This document shows positions 37,295-51,400 of a DNA stretch of 64,000 nt, in pieces. The DNA is from Glandiceps talaboti (taxonomy: Eukaryota; Hemichordata; Enteropneusta; Spengelidae), in assembly GCF_964340395.1 (NCBI RefSeq), contig NC_135550.1, positions 30,799,176 to 30,863,175 on the forward strand. Direction: 5' to 3'. The notes under the pieces are model-generated. The model was given only the letters and a program-made list of their open reading frames with translations, did not search any database and was not told the DNA's origin. A program made the position numbers and the translations under genes. Every line of letters begins with the position of its first letter. The first letter of the stretch is position 1.

Positions 37295-40014
37295 AAGAGA
37301 TGGAAATAATCACAAAGGATGGGATTTAACAAAGAAGCATTTCCATCCTCATCATCAAGTCGTAGGATCGAAGAGATAATGAATGGGCCACATCAAGATT
37401 GAAATGTCAGTGGTCACTCATTATAGAGTTGCAACCTATGACGGATCTCAACATTTCCACTAGTGTAGGTCAGTCGCAAAGTTATAGTGATGGAATAGAT
37501 ACAGTGTTGCAATTATATGTTGATATACAGCTAACTACTTCCATAAAAATGACATCTGTTCACGGTTTGTGGTGAAGTTAGATGGCGGCATTAATTGTTC
37601 CTGTAATAACGTCACTAACAAATACTTTCACAAAAATCTCCATATGTCGCCATGATGTTTTACAATGCGAAGTGACAAATCTTTAAAGCCAAACTTGTAT
37701 CAGAAAACAAGGGCATCAAACTGCTGAAAGGGTCAAATGGAGAACGTTAAACATCTTAAGTAACTGGGCATTACCACCGCGCATAGTATATTGACTGAAG
37801 TTAGAATGACATTCTCATTCTTTTATATTGTGTGGACCAAAGGTCAAATCGACGTCGCTTTATATTGTTCTCAATAACTGCTGAGACATCGAAATGTATG
37901 CACCCCTCACGGTAAAGATGGGAATATATCTACAATAGCAAAGACATTCAAGATTTTGGTTTTAATAACTAGATGAAGTTTTTTCATTCGATTTTTTTTT
38001 ATCTATCAGAACTATCATGTCTATGGCTGTGTGTTTGTGTATCTAAACTTTGGTATCGAATCGACATGTATCAGATAGCATACAGGTAGTGTAGTGTAAA
38101 CAGAAGCTGTTTTTGCTGTCTGTCTGTTTTAATTGATCGTACTTTATATGGTTAGTGTTAGTGAGGGTCATAGCAATCAACACTCAATATACACGAAGGT
38201 CACTGTATACATGATGTGCTAGAAATAAACTATAATCAATGTTTTACCGAGAAATGCAATTTCGTTGAAATCTACTTATGACAGAGCATTGAATTCTACG
38301 AATTCAAGCATATAGCAGGCTGGTACCACCGTGTATATCTTTTTTATCTGCAGTTTTGGGTCAGATGTCATATTTAACTTAACACCTTATGAGAGCTATG
38401 CACAGGTGTTATTTACACTCAAGTGCTCCTAGTTTATACTTTAGTGTTCCTAGTTTAGATTATTAGTTATATTAAAACAATTGTGTCTGAACTTTTCCTA
38501 GTATCAGAGATTTTAAGTATGTCACTGTACACATTTTAGTATATCACAGAAACCCACAAACAAATTGAGATTTAATACAACTAAAAATATTTTTTTAAGT
38601 GAGAAAATATACGTTAGAGCCAATTAACGATGGTGATTATAAAATAATTCGAAATAAAACTTTAAAAATACAATAAATTAATTTGGTACTGTAATTTGTT
38701 TAATTGATATTTTATAACAGAAATTAGAAAAACTACATCTGGAATTAAAAAAACCAAATAAACAAACAAACATGAATGTATCATTAACATATAACATGTC
38801 ATACGGTATATCAGTAGATAATCCTGTTGTACAATCAAATAATATATTTGTGATTAAGATTAAGAAGTATTTCAGTGTGTAGCAAACGAGTGTTGAAATA
38901 TTGAAATGTACAACATGCAGTTCTTCGAGGTGACTTCACCTACATTCGAACAAAGGCAACTGCAACCCAGTGCTATTGCATGATGTGGGTCTGTTCACGT
39001 GAGCACAGACGTTTGATTTATCGTTGGTATTCAGAACGACTGACCAATTTACAATTTACAAATGACAGACAGACAGACAGACTACATTCGGGTTCAATGA
39101 CCTGTTTGTGTTGTATTCACATACACTACCGTATCGTATGGGACATTTCGGCAACATATTTTGAAAGACGACCATTACTATTCTAGAAAGATTTTCAAGA
39201 TAAAATCTATCAACGATACTTCAACACTGTTTTTGTAAATGTTTACAGGTAGCCATGACCAACATGTTTTGGCCTAGGATAGTTCCCTTCGTTGTGAAAT
39301 TGTGATAACTTTAAAGTCATTTCTAAGACTACACCAGGAATTTCTCTCATATTGACGTTGAGAACAAATGGGGAAATAATACTAACATTGTACAAATAGC
39401 ATTTGAAAAATAATGGCAAGTTTATATGAGAACGACCGACCTACCTGTACGAGCCTCGTTGTCGTATTAACACCAGCATCTACAGTGACTGCTCGGTGGT
39501 CTGATATCCGGCTGGTATTCTGTTGAATCCAATTTTGTTCATAGCATGGACATGTACAATCAGGTAATAAAATGTCTAGATAGTCACTTGACAACACAAT
39601 CCATTATCTCTCTTCCGAGAAAATAATCCGAAAGACGCTAATAAGATACGACCCTTTCGTAGAAATCATTGGAAATGTATTAAGCGTGCTAAGTGAAGGG
39701 CCAGGGCCTCGAGTAGTGCGCCCTCTAGAATTGAAAAAGATACTGGGAGTATCAGATCGATTCGAAGAATTAATATACTGTATCATGTATTCACAGGTTA
39801 TCAGGTTGTTACGTGGGCTGTCTGTTGATATCCTTTCTGTAATGTAGATGGTTTATTTGAATTTACTATTGGGTACTGATCGGATGAAATGCCAACATAT
39901 ACATACATTTGTAACTTCTTCTGCACAGAATTTGAAGCACAGCAGTCCTTCTTTCGTTAATATATTTCAATGTGCTGTGTAAAGTGAAATGAGCAGCATT
40001 ATATCCATCTCAAT

Positions 40015-40245
<231 letters not shown>

Positions 40246-42853
40246 CCTATTAAAACAATTCTCCGTCCCCATGTAACATAATAGATTGGTCCAATGCCGG
40301 ATTAACTGTATGGATGATTGTGAAACGTATGCGCAGACTTGGGTCGCGAAACCAGATTTGTGGAGTTTCTCGGTTGTCACGTTTTTTATAAAAGAAACGT
40401 GAATATATTGTATCTGACTATACCAATCACCATGTATGTAGATGGTCTGCGGTAATGAAATTAACTACGTACATCTACATATATGGATATCACATACACA
40501 CACTGTCAAATGGATGCATCGTACCAATAACGTAACAAACAATAGGAAAATGTGAGACGTGTCGCCAGGATCGAGTTAACATTTTTACCGGGATCTTGTT
40601 TCTACCTCCAAACAGATTACCATGTTTTATGGCTCCTTTGTTTATACACTGCAGGTGAGTATGTACAGGTCTGCTACTTCTGAGTGTGTATCTTATTTCA
40701 GAATGAGAATTTGTGAAGAGTGGTCAAACTATTCTCCAAGTCGATAATTAGATTGTATATTGTACATCGAAACTGCAAGAGTTGATCTCTTTATCATATA
40801 CTCTGCTGTAATGCACATCTTTATATCGGCTAATGTACACGAAAACACTGTAATGGGAGTGCAGACCCAGTATTTTCCTATAGCATTTTTTTTAAAATTA
40901 ACATACAATGATATACAATTAACTTTTGCACCAAATTTAATATGTCGATTTAAATAAGATTTAGAACTTTATACTTTTCGGCAAAACAACAATTTTCTGC
41001 TTATATCAAATTAATGTCGTAGCGTTTCATTGAATTGTTTTTACACGTGTTCATAGTAGATATGTGTGTAATCGTGTAGTTAGGCACTTCTGCCATCCAG
41101 ATTTCGTAGAGCTTAAATACAATGGTCGCTATTGTGACCATTTATGGAAGTACTGAAACTGAATAAATGTCCCGTTTCAATTTACATAGCAATGAAAAGA
41201 TAAACATGTTGGTTCGAAACTCGTCACCATGTTCCAAGAGATGCGAAGCGAAAAAGGGAAGAGATGTGTGCATAGGGCATAGGTAACAACATTCAATATC
41301 ATCTTTGGTTTCAGTCCAATTATATACAGTTAAATCTTTCTGTTGATATACATTTAGATATATAAGCCCTAAGCTTAATGTTTGTTCTCGAGGAGGAAAG
41401 TGTAAAGTCTGATGTTGCGTGAACATCCGCTCAAATTAGTTTTTATTCCACTCATAAATAATTCTTCCATAAACTAATAAATCTCATGACATCTTGAACG
41501 AGACTGTTGTTTGAGATATTGTAAAGAGACTTTTATATAACTTGTGAATTAAATAGAACCACGCTATAATTCATCTGAAGTCCAATATATCTGGCAACTA
41601 TTAGCAATATGGCTTGAGTTGTTTTCAAAGGTGCCTCAAAGGAACCCCGAGTAAAGTGGTTTAAATACAAGGACACTTGGCAGGCAGTGAGCAAAACTTT
41701 AAACGAACGAATGAGAGTATGGTTTGTGTAAGAAACGTACAATTAATGAAAAAATTGGAAAAAAGTATAAGTACAAATGTATTTAAATCAAAATAGTACA
41801 GAATTAATCAAATGATAATTTAACTGGAACAAAATAATCCATTTAGTATATATGGTGGTATAGCACTCATGTTATCGCCATGGTTCATGCCTGATTACGT
41901 TGTCATTGGTTACGTTATAACATTAGTGGCTTCGTCTTAGGTACACAAGAATTCTAGTCAGTCAGTATTCACCATTACAGCTCTATATATAATTCATTGA
42001 CAGATCGGGGCTGACGATACGTAGTTCAAACAATTCGGGAACGAGCAAAATTTAAGGGTTTTTTTTCGCAGTCCCCTCTTCGTTATCAAAACATTCATGC
42101 CCCCCGAAATGAACCCAAGAATTTTAGTAACCCCCCCCCCCCCACCAAGGCTACACACCAAGGCTACACAGAGATTTTTATATGTGCAATGTTACGGTAT
42201 ACACACACGCATTCTGGCTTGATGGAGATGTGAAGTTGTATGGTTCACTACATTTAAAATAACAGTCATTACACATATAGACGCAAGACGTGCTTTTTGC
42301 AAGGAGAGATCTCACATAGGAATGTGTCCTGTCTTAGCCAGCAGAGCTTTCCCCTTCATTCTTGATTTGGAGAGAAACAGCATCACCATGATCGCTAGAG
42401 AGAAAAGTGTGGGAGGGCCCCCTCTCACATTTAGCACTAGTTTTGAAAATATTAAAGTCAAGTAGGAGACTAGTCTAGTTCCTATACAGTATCGTCACGA
42501 TTTCTACCTTCACTCACTGTGGTTAGAAACCATATAGGTGGCATCCAGACTAGTTAGAGACACAGAATTTCAAACCATACACATTATTGAAAGCAATAGA
42601 GTACTTGAACATTGTCTTCAATACCCCAATTGTACTATAAGTATGTTATTATGTGGTTTTATTGTCTACTACAAAGAATTATTAAGACAGACACACGTTC
42701 GCTTGGTTATCAACTGTCTTATAATTAAATATAGGTAATTGAATAAAGTAAAGAATTTTACACAAAATTAACGTACGTACGAGGTGAACGACTGTTCCTA
42801 AGGTTTAAGTTTGTTCAAAGTCATTTTTACTCTCTATATATTACATGATGGGT

Positions 42854-42854
<1 letters not shown>

Positions 42855-42915
<61 letters not shown>

Positions 42916-42990
42916 CAGAGAGAGAGAGAGACAGAGAGAGACAGAGAGAGAGAGACAGAGAGCTAGAGAGACAGAGAGAGAGAGACAGAG
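42855..42990. repeat. (GA)n array with GACA interruptions
   Basis: GA dinucleotides interrupted at intervals by single CAGA units. Both-strand open frames (RERERE/SLSLSL) are repeat translations. Confidence 0.95.
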
Positions 42991-43379
42991 TAATTGACGC
43001 ACTAGATAGAACAGCTTTTGAAACTCAACGTAAAACATAGATACAAAGCAGTAATGTAAACAGTAACAGGTACATAGCCATTTAAGGTATTTCACACCAG
43101 ATTCCTGGAACTCACTCACACCAAAAGCAGCTACAGCCATTGGTTTACGCGTGCCAGCACATACACAGAGCGTTAACATCAACTACGTGTCATAGGAGAA
43201 ATATATAATCTTCGCTTGTGATACAGACCTCTATCGGACTACTGTATGGGGTCTAAATATTTCATTGTTCTGACTATTACATGTATTCTAAGTAAATTGT
43301 GTTTATATGGCTGAGTTCATAACATAATTTAAAAAAATATAGACAATTCAGTAATATATACATCAAAATATGTATTTGA

Positions 43380-44014
43380 GTATGTATTTGAGTATGTATG
43401 TATGTATGTATGTATGTATGTATGTATGTATGTATGTATGTATGTATGTATGTATGTATGTATGTATGTATGTATGTATGTATGTATGCATGCATGCATG
43501 CATGCATGCATGCATGCATGCATGCATGTATGTATGTATGTATGTATGTATGTATGTATGTATATATATATGCATGCATGCATGCATGCATACATGCATG
43601 CATGTATGTATGTATGTATGTATGTATGTATGTATGTATGTATGTATGTATGTATGTATGTATGTATGTATGTATGTATGTATGTATGTATGTATGTATG
43701 TATGTATGTATGTATGCATGCATGCATGCATGCATGCATGCCTGCCTGCCTGCCTGCCTGTCTGTCTGTAGGTATATGTATATATGTGTGTGTATGTATG
43801 TATGTATGTATGTATGTATGTATGTATGTATGTATGTATGTATGTATGCATGCATGCATGCATGCATGCATGTATGTATGTATGTATGTATGTATGTATG
43901 TATGTATGTATGTACGTACGTACGTACGTACGTACGTACGTACGTACGTACGTATGTATGTATGTATGTATGTATGTATGTATGTATGTATGTATGCCTG
44001 CCTGCCTGCCTGCC

Positions 44015-44061
<47 letters not shown>

Positions 44062-44207
44062 ATGTATATATATATATGTGTGTGTGTATGTATGTATGTA
44101 TGTATGTATGTATGTATGTATGTATGTATGTATGTATGTATGTATGTATGTATGTATGTATGTATGTATGTATGTATGTATGTATGTATGTATGTATGTA
44201 TGTATGT
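43380..44207. repeat. 830-bp compound tetranucleotide array (GTAT/GCAT/CCTG/CTGT/CGTA)
   Basis: The largest simple-repeat block in the window. Long GTAT runs alternate with GCAT blocks, two CCTG-CTGT blocks (about 43740-43768 and 43995-44060), a CGTA block (about 43912-43952) and short TATA stretches. Pieces such as GCAT flanked by GTAT recur, pointing to internal duplications. The 275-337 codon open frames across it are repeat translations. Confidence 0.96.
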
Positions 44208-44783
44208 TGTGTGCATGCATGCATTATGAATATATAGTACATATATTTAAATTCTATGGCCATATAAAAAAGACAGTAGAAGTCGACCACAAATTATCTT
44301 GAACTTTTGTGCGGCCATTAAAACTCAACCATACACAGTTCCTTTGTCGTCGTTTCAAATAAAGTTGCCATGTGTTGGGTTTAAAGTATCATATGGTTGC
44401 CAGCAGGTTTTACATTCCACATACTCAATTTACTCAAGTACAATGGTGTGACATGTTCGTCACATTGTTAATAAATAGGGATCATTGAGACCTCGTTTCC
44501 ATAGAAACTATAAATCTACATTTATTCCTCAATGTACATCAACCAATGGCATTACAATATATGTAATGGGTTGTCGTTAGCGTCAAAAAAAGTAACACAA
44601 CATGACAATAAATCCAGTATTCAATGAAAAATGAATGTGAGTAATCTGTTGCATTCTATAGTTGTGCTTTACATTGTAAAGAAAGAAAGCTAAAACAGGC
44701 TACAATATAAAGTGATAGCTACATTCTAATATTTCAAAGGACGTAAATTGATAAATTATTCAAAAATGTTCAAATCTCATTCA

Positions 44784-44857
44784 TTCCTTCCTTCCTTCCT
44801 TCCTTCCTTCCTTCCTTCCTTCATTCATTCATTCATTCATTCATTCATTCATTCATT
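44784..44857. repeat. (TTCC)n-(TTCA)n microsatellite
   Basis: About nine TTCC units followed by about nine TTCA units. Confidence 0.95.
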
Positions 44858-45833
44858 GATCTTTCTTATTCGCCGAACAATGTAAAATTCACGTTCGATT
44901 TGTCGACTGTCATTTCTTGCATTGTAGATTTTCATTCTCAAAGTGTTGGTCTATGACTTCAAACAATAAAGAGTTCCTTTTATCAAATGTAGACTACTGA
45001 AAGCGTAGACTGATTTTCATACCCTGGATCCAACAACGAAATTTAAGTTTCTTTCTATGTCATTTCAAGTGTGTAGAAATCTTTCTGACAGGTTCAAACA
45101 TTCTAAAAAATGTTGCTCTAAAAGTGTTTTTCTTGTACTTTCAAACACTCTTCTTCCAACTTGGTGGTCTGATGTACACGTGTTATTTCATCATGTAATG
45201 GTCAAAACGACTGAAACATAAGGACTTAAATTTCACAAACGAGGTATTTGACAAATACAAAGCTAGGCAGATATGAAAGACGCTGGGTGTTGTTATGTAC
45301 ATGTTTTATCATTTGGGATTCGTGGCTCTGGTTAAGTCTGTTTTATTTCAATGGCTGTGGAATAGTTATAAAAAAAATACACGAAGTGGATAAATGTTTT
45401 CATTTTAAGTTGCCTGAGTTAAAGGTTAGGGGTCAAAACCTTGACCTCTTTACGATGCCGAATTAGAGAGACAAAAAAACCTCTCCGTTATACAGTAAAT
45501 AACATATTAATAAGCTTAGACAAAATTCAAACATGGATTGACAAAAATATATGATTTCTCTCGCTTTATGACAATTGCAAACATCTCGTTGATCACGATG
45601 TTGAAGTACGCTCGTTTCTGATAAAGCTAGCTTTCAGATTTGGTCAAGTTCTAAGTCAGCTTTCATTGTACACCTACTCATTCGACCAATCCGAATCTTC
45701 TATGCCAATAGTCTGTGTTCATAAGTATGTGCAACAAGCAATTGCTTCTTCCGATTACGATGAGGTTTTTCCGGCTGATATTGTACAGCATTAACTTTAC
45801 TTTTACTTCCGTGTGGTCTCCCTTTTTGTCTTC

Positions 45834-48498
45834 TTAGCCATCTCGATGGGTATTCAAGACACTCCTTTGAGGACAGTGTATAAGATGAGTGTTCAACAGG
45901 AATGTTAGTTCTTCTTTTTCTTTATGTAAGCAATCTATCTGCTTCAGAAGAGATTCATTCTGTGTCGTCAGTTTTTGTGTTTCCTGTGACATAAAAGGGA
46001 GAAAGAAAAAAATCATTTAGTAAAGTAAAAGAAGGACCTGTACGATAGAGGTCTTTAACTAGTAACAGACTCATGTGAATGGCCCAGTTATTAAATTCAC
46101 TGATATTACATGGTTTACATATAGACATAACGATATGCATCGTATGGCGAAAGAGAACTCCCTAAAATGTCAAATGGGAGTCAAAAGAACAAGACTTAGA
46201 CTGTTTCCTATCCATACATTAATCGTTGGTACACTAAATTCGTATTTTTGACATTCACCCTTAACTGTACGAGATGGTTGCCGGAAATTAGTTTTTTGGT
46301 CGCGGTACAAGGTTTACAAATGCTATCCTATTTAAACGCGAAAATCACCTTGACGTCTCTGAAATGTTCAAATTTTGATTACGACACCTTAAACTGAATA
46401 CAACTACTCCTCTAAAGCACAGATGGGGGCAACAATTGCGTACAATTCTCAAATAACACTCTTTGGAGGAATTTCCGCCAATTCACTTAGGTACTACCAA
46501 TGTGATTATGATAGAATAAAAAGATATATACATGTGCCGAAATCGAAAGTACATAAACTATTTTATTGTGTCGCCAGAATTACTCCCATGTTCAAATTTT
46601 GGACCTTAAACAACGAAGTACATTTAAACTAAAAATAGTTTTGTTGTCTAATCGTTATTTTATCCTTGTTTTTTTGTGTTGCAACATAGGTGACATTGAA
46701 AGGTGGATTTTTTTTCTTTTAAAACGTATCTGTAGGTGATGATATAATGATATTTTCCCCATTTTCAATTAATCACCGCGTAAACCTAATGTTGAAATTC
46801 CTATTGCGAGATTCGACATTGCACTATGATCCTTTGGAAGGGGTAACCCCCGTATATAAGGGTGTTTCCTCGCGTGAAGCGAGGATTCCCCTTTCTGACG
46901 TGCTACATCGACTTACCACTCAGTCGATAGTCGCTGAGGTTTGTAAAGTACCCATTAACCTAAACCCGAGCCTCTCACACCACTACGATGGTTTTTATGT
47001 TCGTTTTCGCACGCTACTCTGTCTGTGTTAATGCTAAAAACCATATTCAGTCGTTGAAAACATTTCCACGAAGGCATTAATAGTGCTTGAAAGCGAAAAT
47101 GTAAGTTAGGCTGCAACTGGCCTAATTTATAGGTCATGCTAGGAAATTCCACCATACACATTGTACTAATCTGTGTGACGAGTTTCCCCTTATAATGCAT
47201 CAATTTAGTATATCAATACCAATCTCGTAGTACCGCAATACCAATCTCGCACATAGATCCAAATTTGAAGTTCGAAACAGCACATTTAAACGCCCCATAC
47301 ACAACTCACTGTAATTACAAAGTCAAGTATTCAGTCTAGCGTGAAAATAAAATGAAACAGCTAACACCGCCTTTAATAGTATTCTCTGAAGAGTCTTTCT
47401 ACGAAATCGCACAACGAACACATTGTGATGTAAATTACAGCTGCGCTCATTTCGCTTGGTGACCTTGCGTGTGTTCATATAGTGTCTATATTTAGAACTA
47501 GATATTGATCAGCTCATGGAATTTGCTCTACAGTTTGTAACTGTATATGTGACATTTTCATTAATATCAATCGATCTAGTCTTGAACTTGATAATGATAA
47601 TTAAATCTACTTTCTCTCCATGTTTGACGTTTTCAGATTCTCGATAATTCATTGAAATAAAAAAGAAATGCGACAACCAATATGAGGCGAATGACATTTG
47701 CGTTAAACACAGACGATAAATTCCATAAGCAGAATTGGTGAACTTTGTAACGGAACTCCTTATCTATGTATATTGTCTTGGCTTCGTCATGATATGCTAT
47801 TTATCAGTCACGCACATGTTGGCATATAGTGTTACTTCGACATGTCAAATTTAAATATACGAGAATGACATGGAATTAATTGTATTGTAAACATATAACA
47901 GTCGACACACAGATAAGGTCACATTGTATTGTCACTGTATATCAGCATATACTTTTGAAACTAGAAAATGGTGGAGAAAAAGACCGTCATCATAATTTGC
48001 TGAAATGGTAGCTAGAGAGTACAAACCATCGATATATTCAGCTACATATTATGAAGTATCTTGAGCTGAAGTTAGGCTACTGACTTTATTCATGCATACA
48101 TACTATACGCCGACTATATCTCTGCCTTGTACATATGTCAACGCTAAAAACCTGATCCAGTAACAAAACCCTCCAATTTTGCCTATTAAATATTCTCACC
48201 TTCTCGAGTACTTGCATTCGCTCTCTCTTTTTGTTCCGACATTTTGTTGCCGCAGCCCGGTTTCTCTCTCGTCTTTCGTCTCTCCTCTCTATTTCTTCTT
48301 GTGTCAACTGTGAAATATGCAAAATAGGAGAAAATTATGTTATTTTACTTCGTACATGGACAAAACGCTAACAAACTTATGACTTTGCCATGGCTATCGC
48401 TGAACAGAAAAAAATAGCGGGAACAGGTGTCGTCTGCTCACCTCATCTGATGCAAGCTCATCGAAGTGGGGAATAGGTGCTTCATAATCGTAATCCAT
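45834..48498 (-). CDS. Gene D, short isoform: minimal bZIP protein
   Basis: Minus-strand exons 48442-48498, 48200-48307 and 45834-45983 join in phase 0 to give 104 aa. The first exon encodes only 19 acidic/aromatic residues (MDYDYEAPIPHFDELASDE). Exon 2 is a textbook FOS/ATF3 basic region (RRERNRAAATKCRNKKRER; Asn35, redox-type Cys42). Exon 3 is the zipper, L53, L60, L67, L74 and L81, then H88 and a conserved Cys (HC, residues 91-92); core a-positions T57, N64, I71 and K78 match ATF3. The size and lack of a long N-terminus resemble BATF and CREM-ICER. The first exon is probably a true start: TATA-like sequences lie just upstream, and splicing into the only acceptor before it from the distal exon would break the frame. 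It is the most conserved member of the cluster and the only one keeping the basic-region Cys. Confidence 0.75.
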
Positions 48499-51400
48499 TG
48501 TTCTGTGTCCGAAGTCGAATTCTTACAACTATCTAGGATGAAATGTGCTAGTTATATAGTGTTTTATACTTATAAAACATAATTTGAGACTAGTAAACCC
48601 ACATAAATAGTATTCATCGGCAGGTACATACAATTTCACGAAATTAGGCAATCCCAAGTACCAAATATAGAAATACCCAATGCATGCGCATGCGTGGTAG
48701 TTACAACAGGAAGTTACGTTGTGCCAAACAATAGAGAGTCTATATTGGTACCGAATACCTGGAACTTGGGATATTCCCAGAAGCGTAAATACGATGTACT
48801 TCCAATATAAAATGAATTGAATCCCGCCTACAGTTACGAGTCTTGCAATATGTACCTGGAAGACAGGTAGAGAAGAGACAGTGCGTAGGCCCGCACGACA
48901 CACTGCGAGGGACCCGCTTTCCACGTAACACTAACATTGCACGTTGCCCGTATCTGTACATACAACGTACGCTCGTGAGAAAGTTTACGTTTAATCAGTA
49001 AACTGAAGTGAAACTGTATGAAAACGAAAGAAATTTGCCAGATAAGTCGAGAACAGAGTCATCACATAGCGTTTAAAGCTGGCAAAACGAAACTAAAATA
49101 AGTCTATAACTTCAAATTCAGTGATTCTACGAAGCTTTGCGCCTACTCAACCCACATATGTACCTCATCACCACCCACATATCCCCACCCTCATTTTCAG
49201 TGCATCAGGGATTTTCATGTTGCGGAGTTGATATATTTTTTTTCAATCTCACATTTTTCTGCGTCATTCTAATTTATGTCATTCCAATTTTACGGAGTTA
49301 GTATTTACAGTCTAAGGCGATGCACCGAAGTGGTTGAAATACACTTGCTCACATCGCATCATTAGAGCACAAAAATGTAGTCGAAACAACAACAATCAAA
49401 CAAACTAGCAAACAAGTTTAGGTAGTGAAGTATTGACGTTCTATTTGTTGGCTCTATAACCTAGAATCAAGGCGGGGAGAGGGGATATGACAACGTCTCC
49501 CATATATAGAGGAGGAACTCTATGCAATTGTCTCTCGAGCTTACATACGTCAAACACGTTGAGGACAACAAGAGTTCCAACTTTATCCCTGGGACCGTTC
49601 CAGTGTCTGAGCGATAGCGAAAGTAAATCATACTAAGTTTAGAGTCCCCACTTTAACCCTGCATAGAGTAAAATGACTACAGTCGCATGTAAGAATTTAA
49701 CTGACATTTTTTGGCGAAGTGAAACTAAAATAACCCACCAATAGTTAAATGTAGGATGAAAATCTAAATTATTTTAGTTAGGGCTCAGACCCCTACCCCG
49801 TCTTCTAACAAAATTGGCCAAATTGATTATTATTTCAGACAGCACAATCAATTCCAAATCAGTATGTAGTAGTATGTAGTGATATGAATACAAAGCCAGT
49901 ATGTAGTGAGGAAAAATAGGTCTTTTGTTGACACTTTACTTATTTTAGTGCCATACATTTCCAATAGCGAAATTTTTTCAATTTCTCAATTTGACATTTT
50001 AATAGAAATATTCGTATTAGGGGTACAAATATATCCATTAAAAGTAAAATCGATTTTGTAGGACGAGAACTAAATTATATAAAATGACTCAACCCCCATC
50101 ATATTGATCTTGCCTCTAACTTAGTAACTTTGGCAACTCTGTTAATTCGCCTTTGAATAAAAAATGCTTTGATGACGTCATGACTCTTCATAACCATGAC
50201 CAAATAGATAGTGTATGTCTGGTTTGTGTATTCTACCAAATTGACCCCACCAGTTCGTCCTATACTCGTCCGCTCCCCCCCCGTATATAATCGGAAGTAG
50301 AAGGCACGTCTGGTGTACCATTAATACATGTACTGACCTTAGATCGCAATCCACTGGTAGCCGTATTCATAAAAAACAACAACTCCTACGCATTTTTGGT
50401 TTCTTATCGATGGCGCCAAATTTGTTCTGCTTTCAGTAACATGTGCTTGGCAGGACTGTCATCGTCAAAATGGCTACTACAGAATATAGTATCAAACTAT
50501 CAACACAAACCAACCCGTACGAAATGACAACCAAATTCTTTGAAACTTATCGCACCGCCATGTTTTAGCAAATGAAGATTTCGTAGAAAAATAACGGTCG
50601 GGGCGTTTCAATATACAAATGAAATAGGAAGGTTTTCGCGTGGTGTATCAATTGTCTAAACGTCTAGAGTTTAAAAAACCCTACGTGATTAAATCATGAA
50701 AACATAGTTTAGGCGAGCGGATAGAGGCAACACAAAGTTCAGTTAAACTATTCTGATTGTCAAATTTGACAATATGGCGGCTACTATGATACTATTTACG
50801 GTGTGGTGTGATAACGAAAGAATAACGCTTCTTTATTTTTTGTTTCAATACAACACGGAATTAATATCTAGTCTCCTTAGAAACACATTTTAGTTCATCG
50901 GTATTTGAAAAACAACTTTTGAGAACTGAAGTATGAAATATTCGACGTGTATGTCAACCTGTGATTGTCCGTCTTATACTAGCCTAATTCATACTAGTAA
51001 TACGTATTTATATCTCTACAATACCTGGAATACAATATATTGTAGAATTTGAAGCTGAATTTCACGGTAGAGCTTATAAGTGTTGAATAGGCGAACCTTG
51101 ATGCGACGAGTAAGACTGTTCTTCGCCGAAGGACTCGACTCTCGTACTACCGCTTTCGTCACAGTAACAGAAACACAACCGAGCGCGCGTGCGTGCCAAC
51201 ATCCGGACGATGTTGGACCCCGGGTGTTGGATGTTGCATGTCTGTTGCGTACAAGAAAGTTGTAACTTACCATGAACCAACATGAACTAGTTTGTTTTTA
51301 CACAGTTTATATTTATAAACGTGCATGTCACTGAAATATAGTGTTTGCATGATCAGTGTGAGAAAACTACAGTCGCCGCGTTACAAGACTCGGATAGGCA

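Noticed and set aside
43277-44302. Open frames of up to 337 codons on both strands
   Set aside because: They are translations of GTAT/CATA tetranucleotide arrays (IHTY, MYVC) with no unique sequence; any 4-bp repeat without stops gives such frames.
46844-46895. TATATAAGG plus CCTCGC/GCGAGG hairpin as a promoter or terminator
   Set aside because: No supported gene adjoins it; the short hairpin and TATA-like sequence are expected by chance in AT-rich DNA.
48740-48961. Minus-strand frames upstream of the gene D internal exon as an extra N-terminus
   Set aside because: There is no donor in phase with the 48.2 kb exon and no similarity to the family helix.
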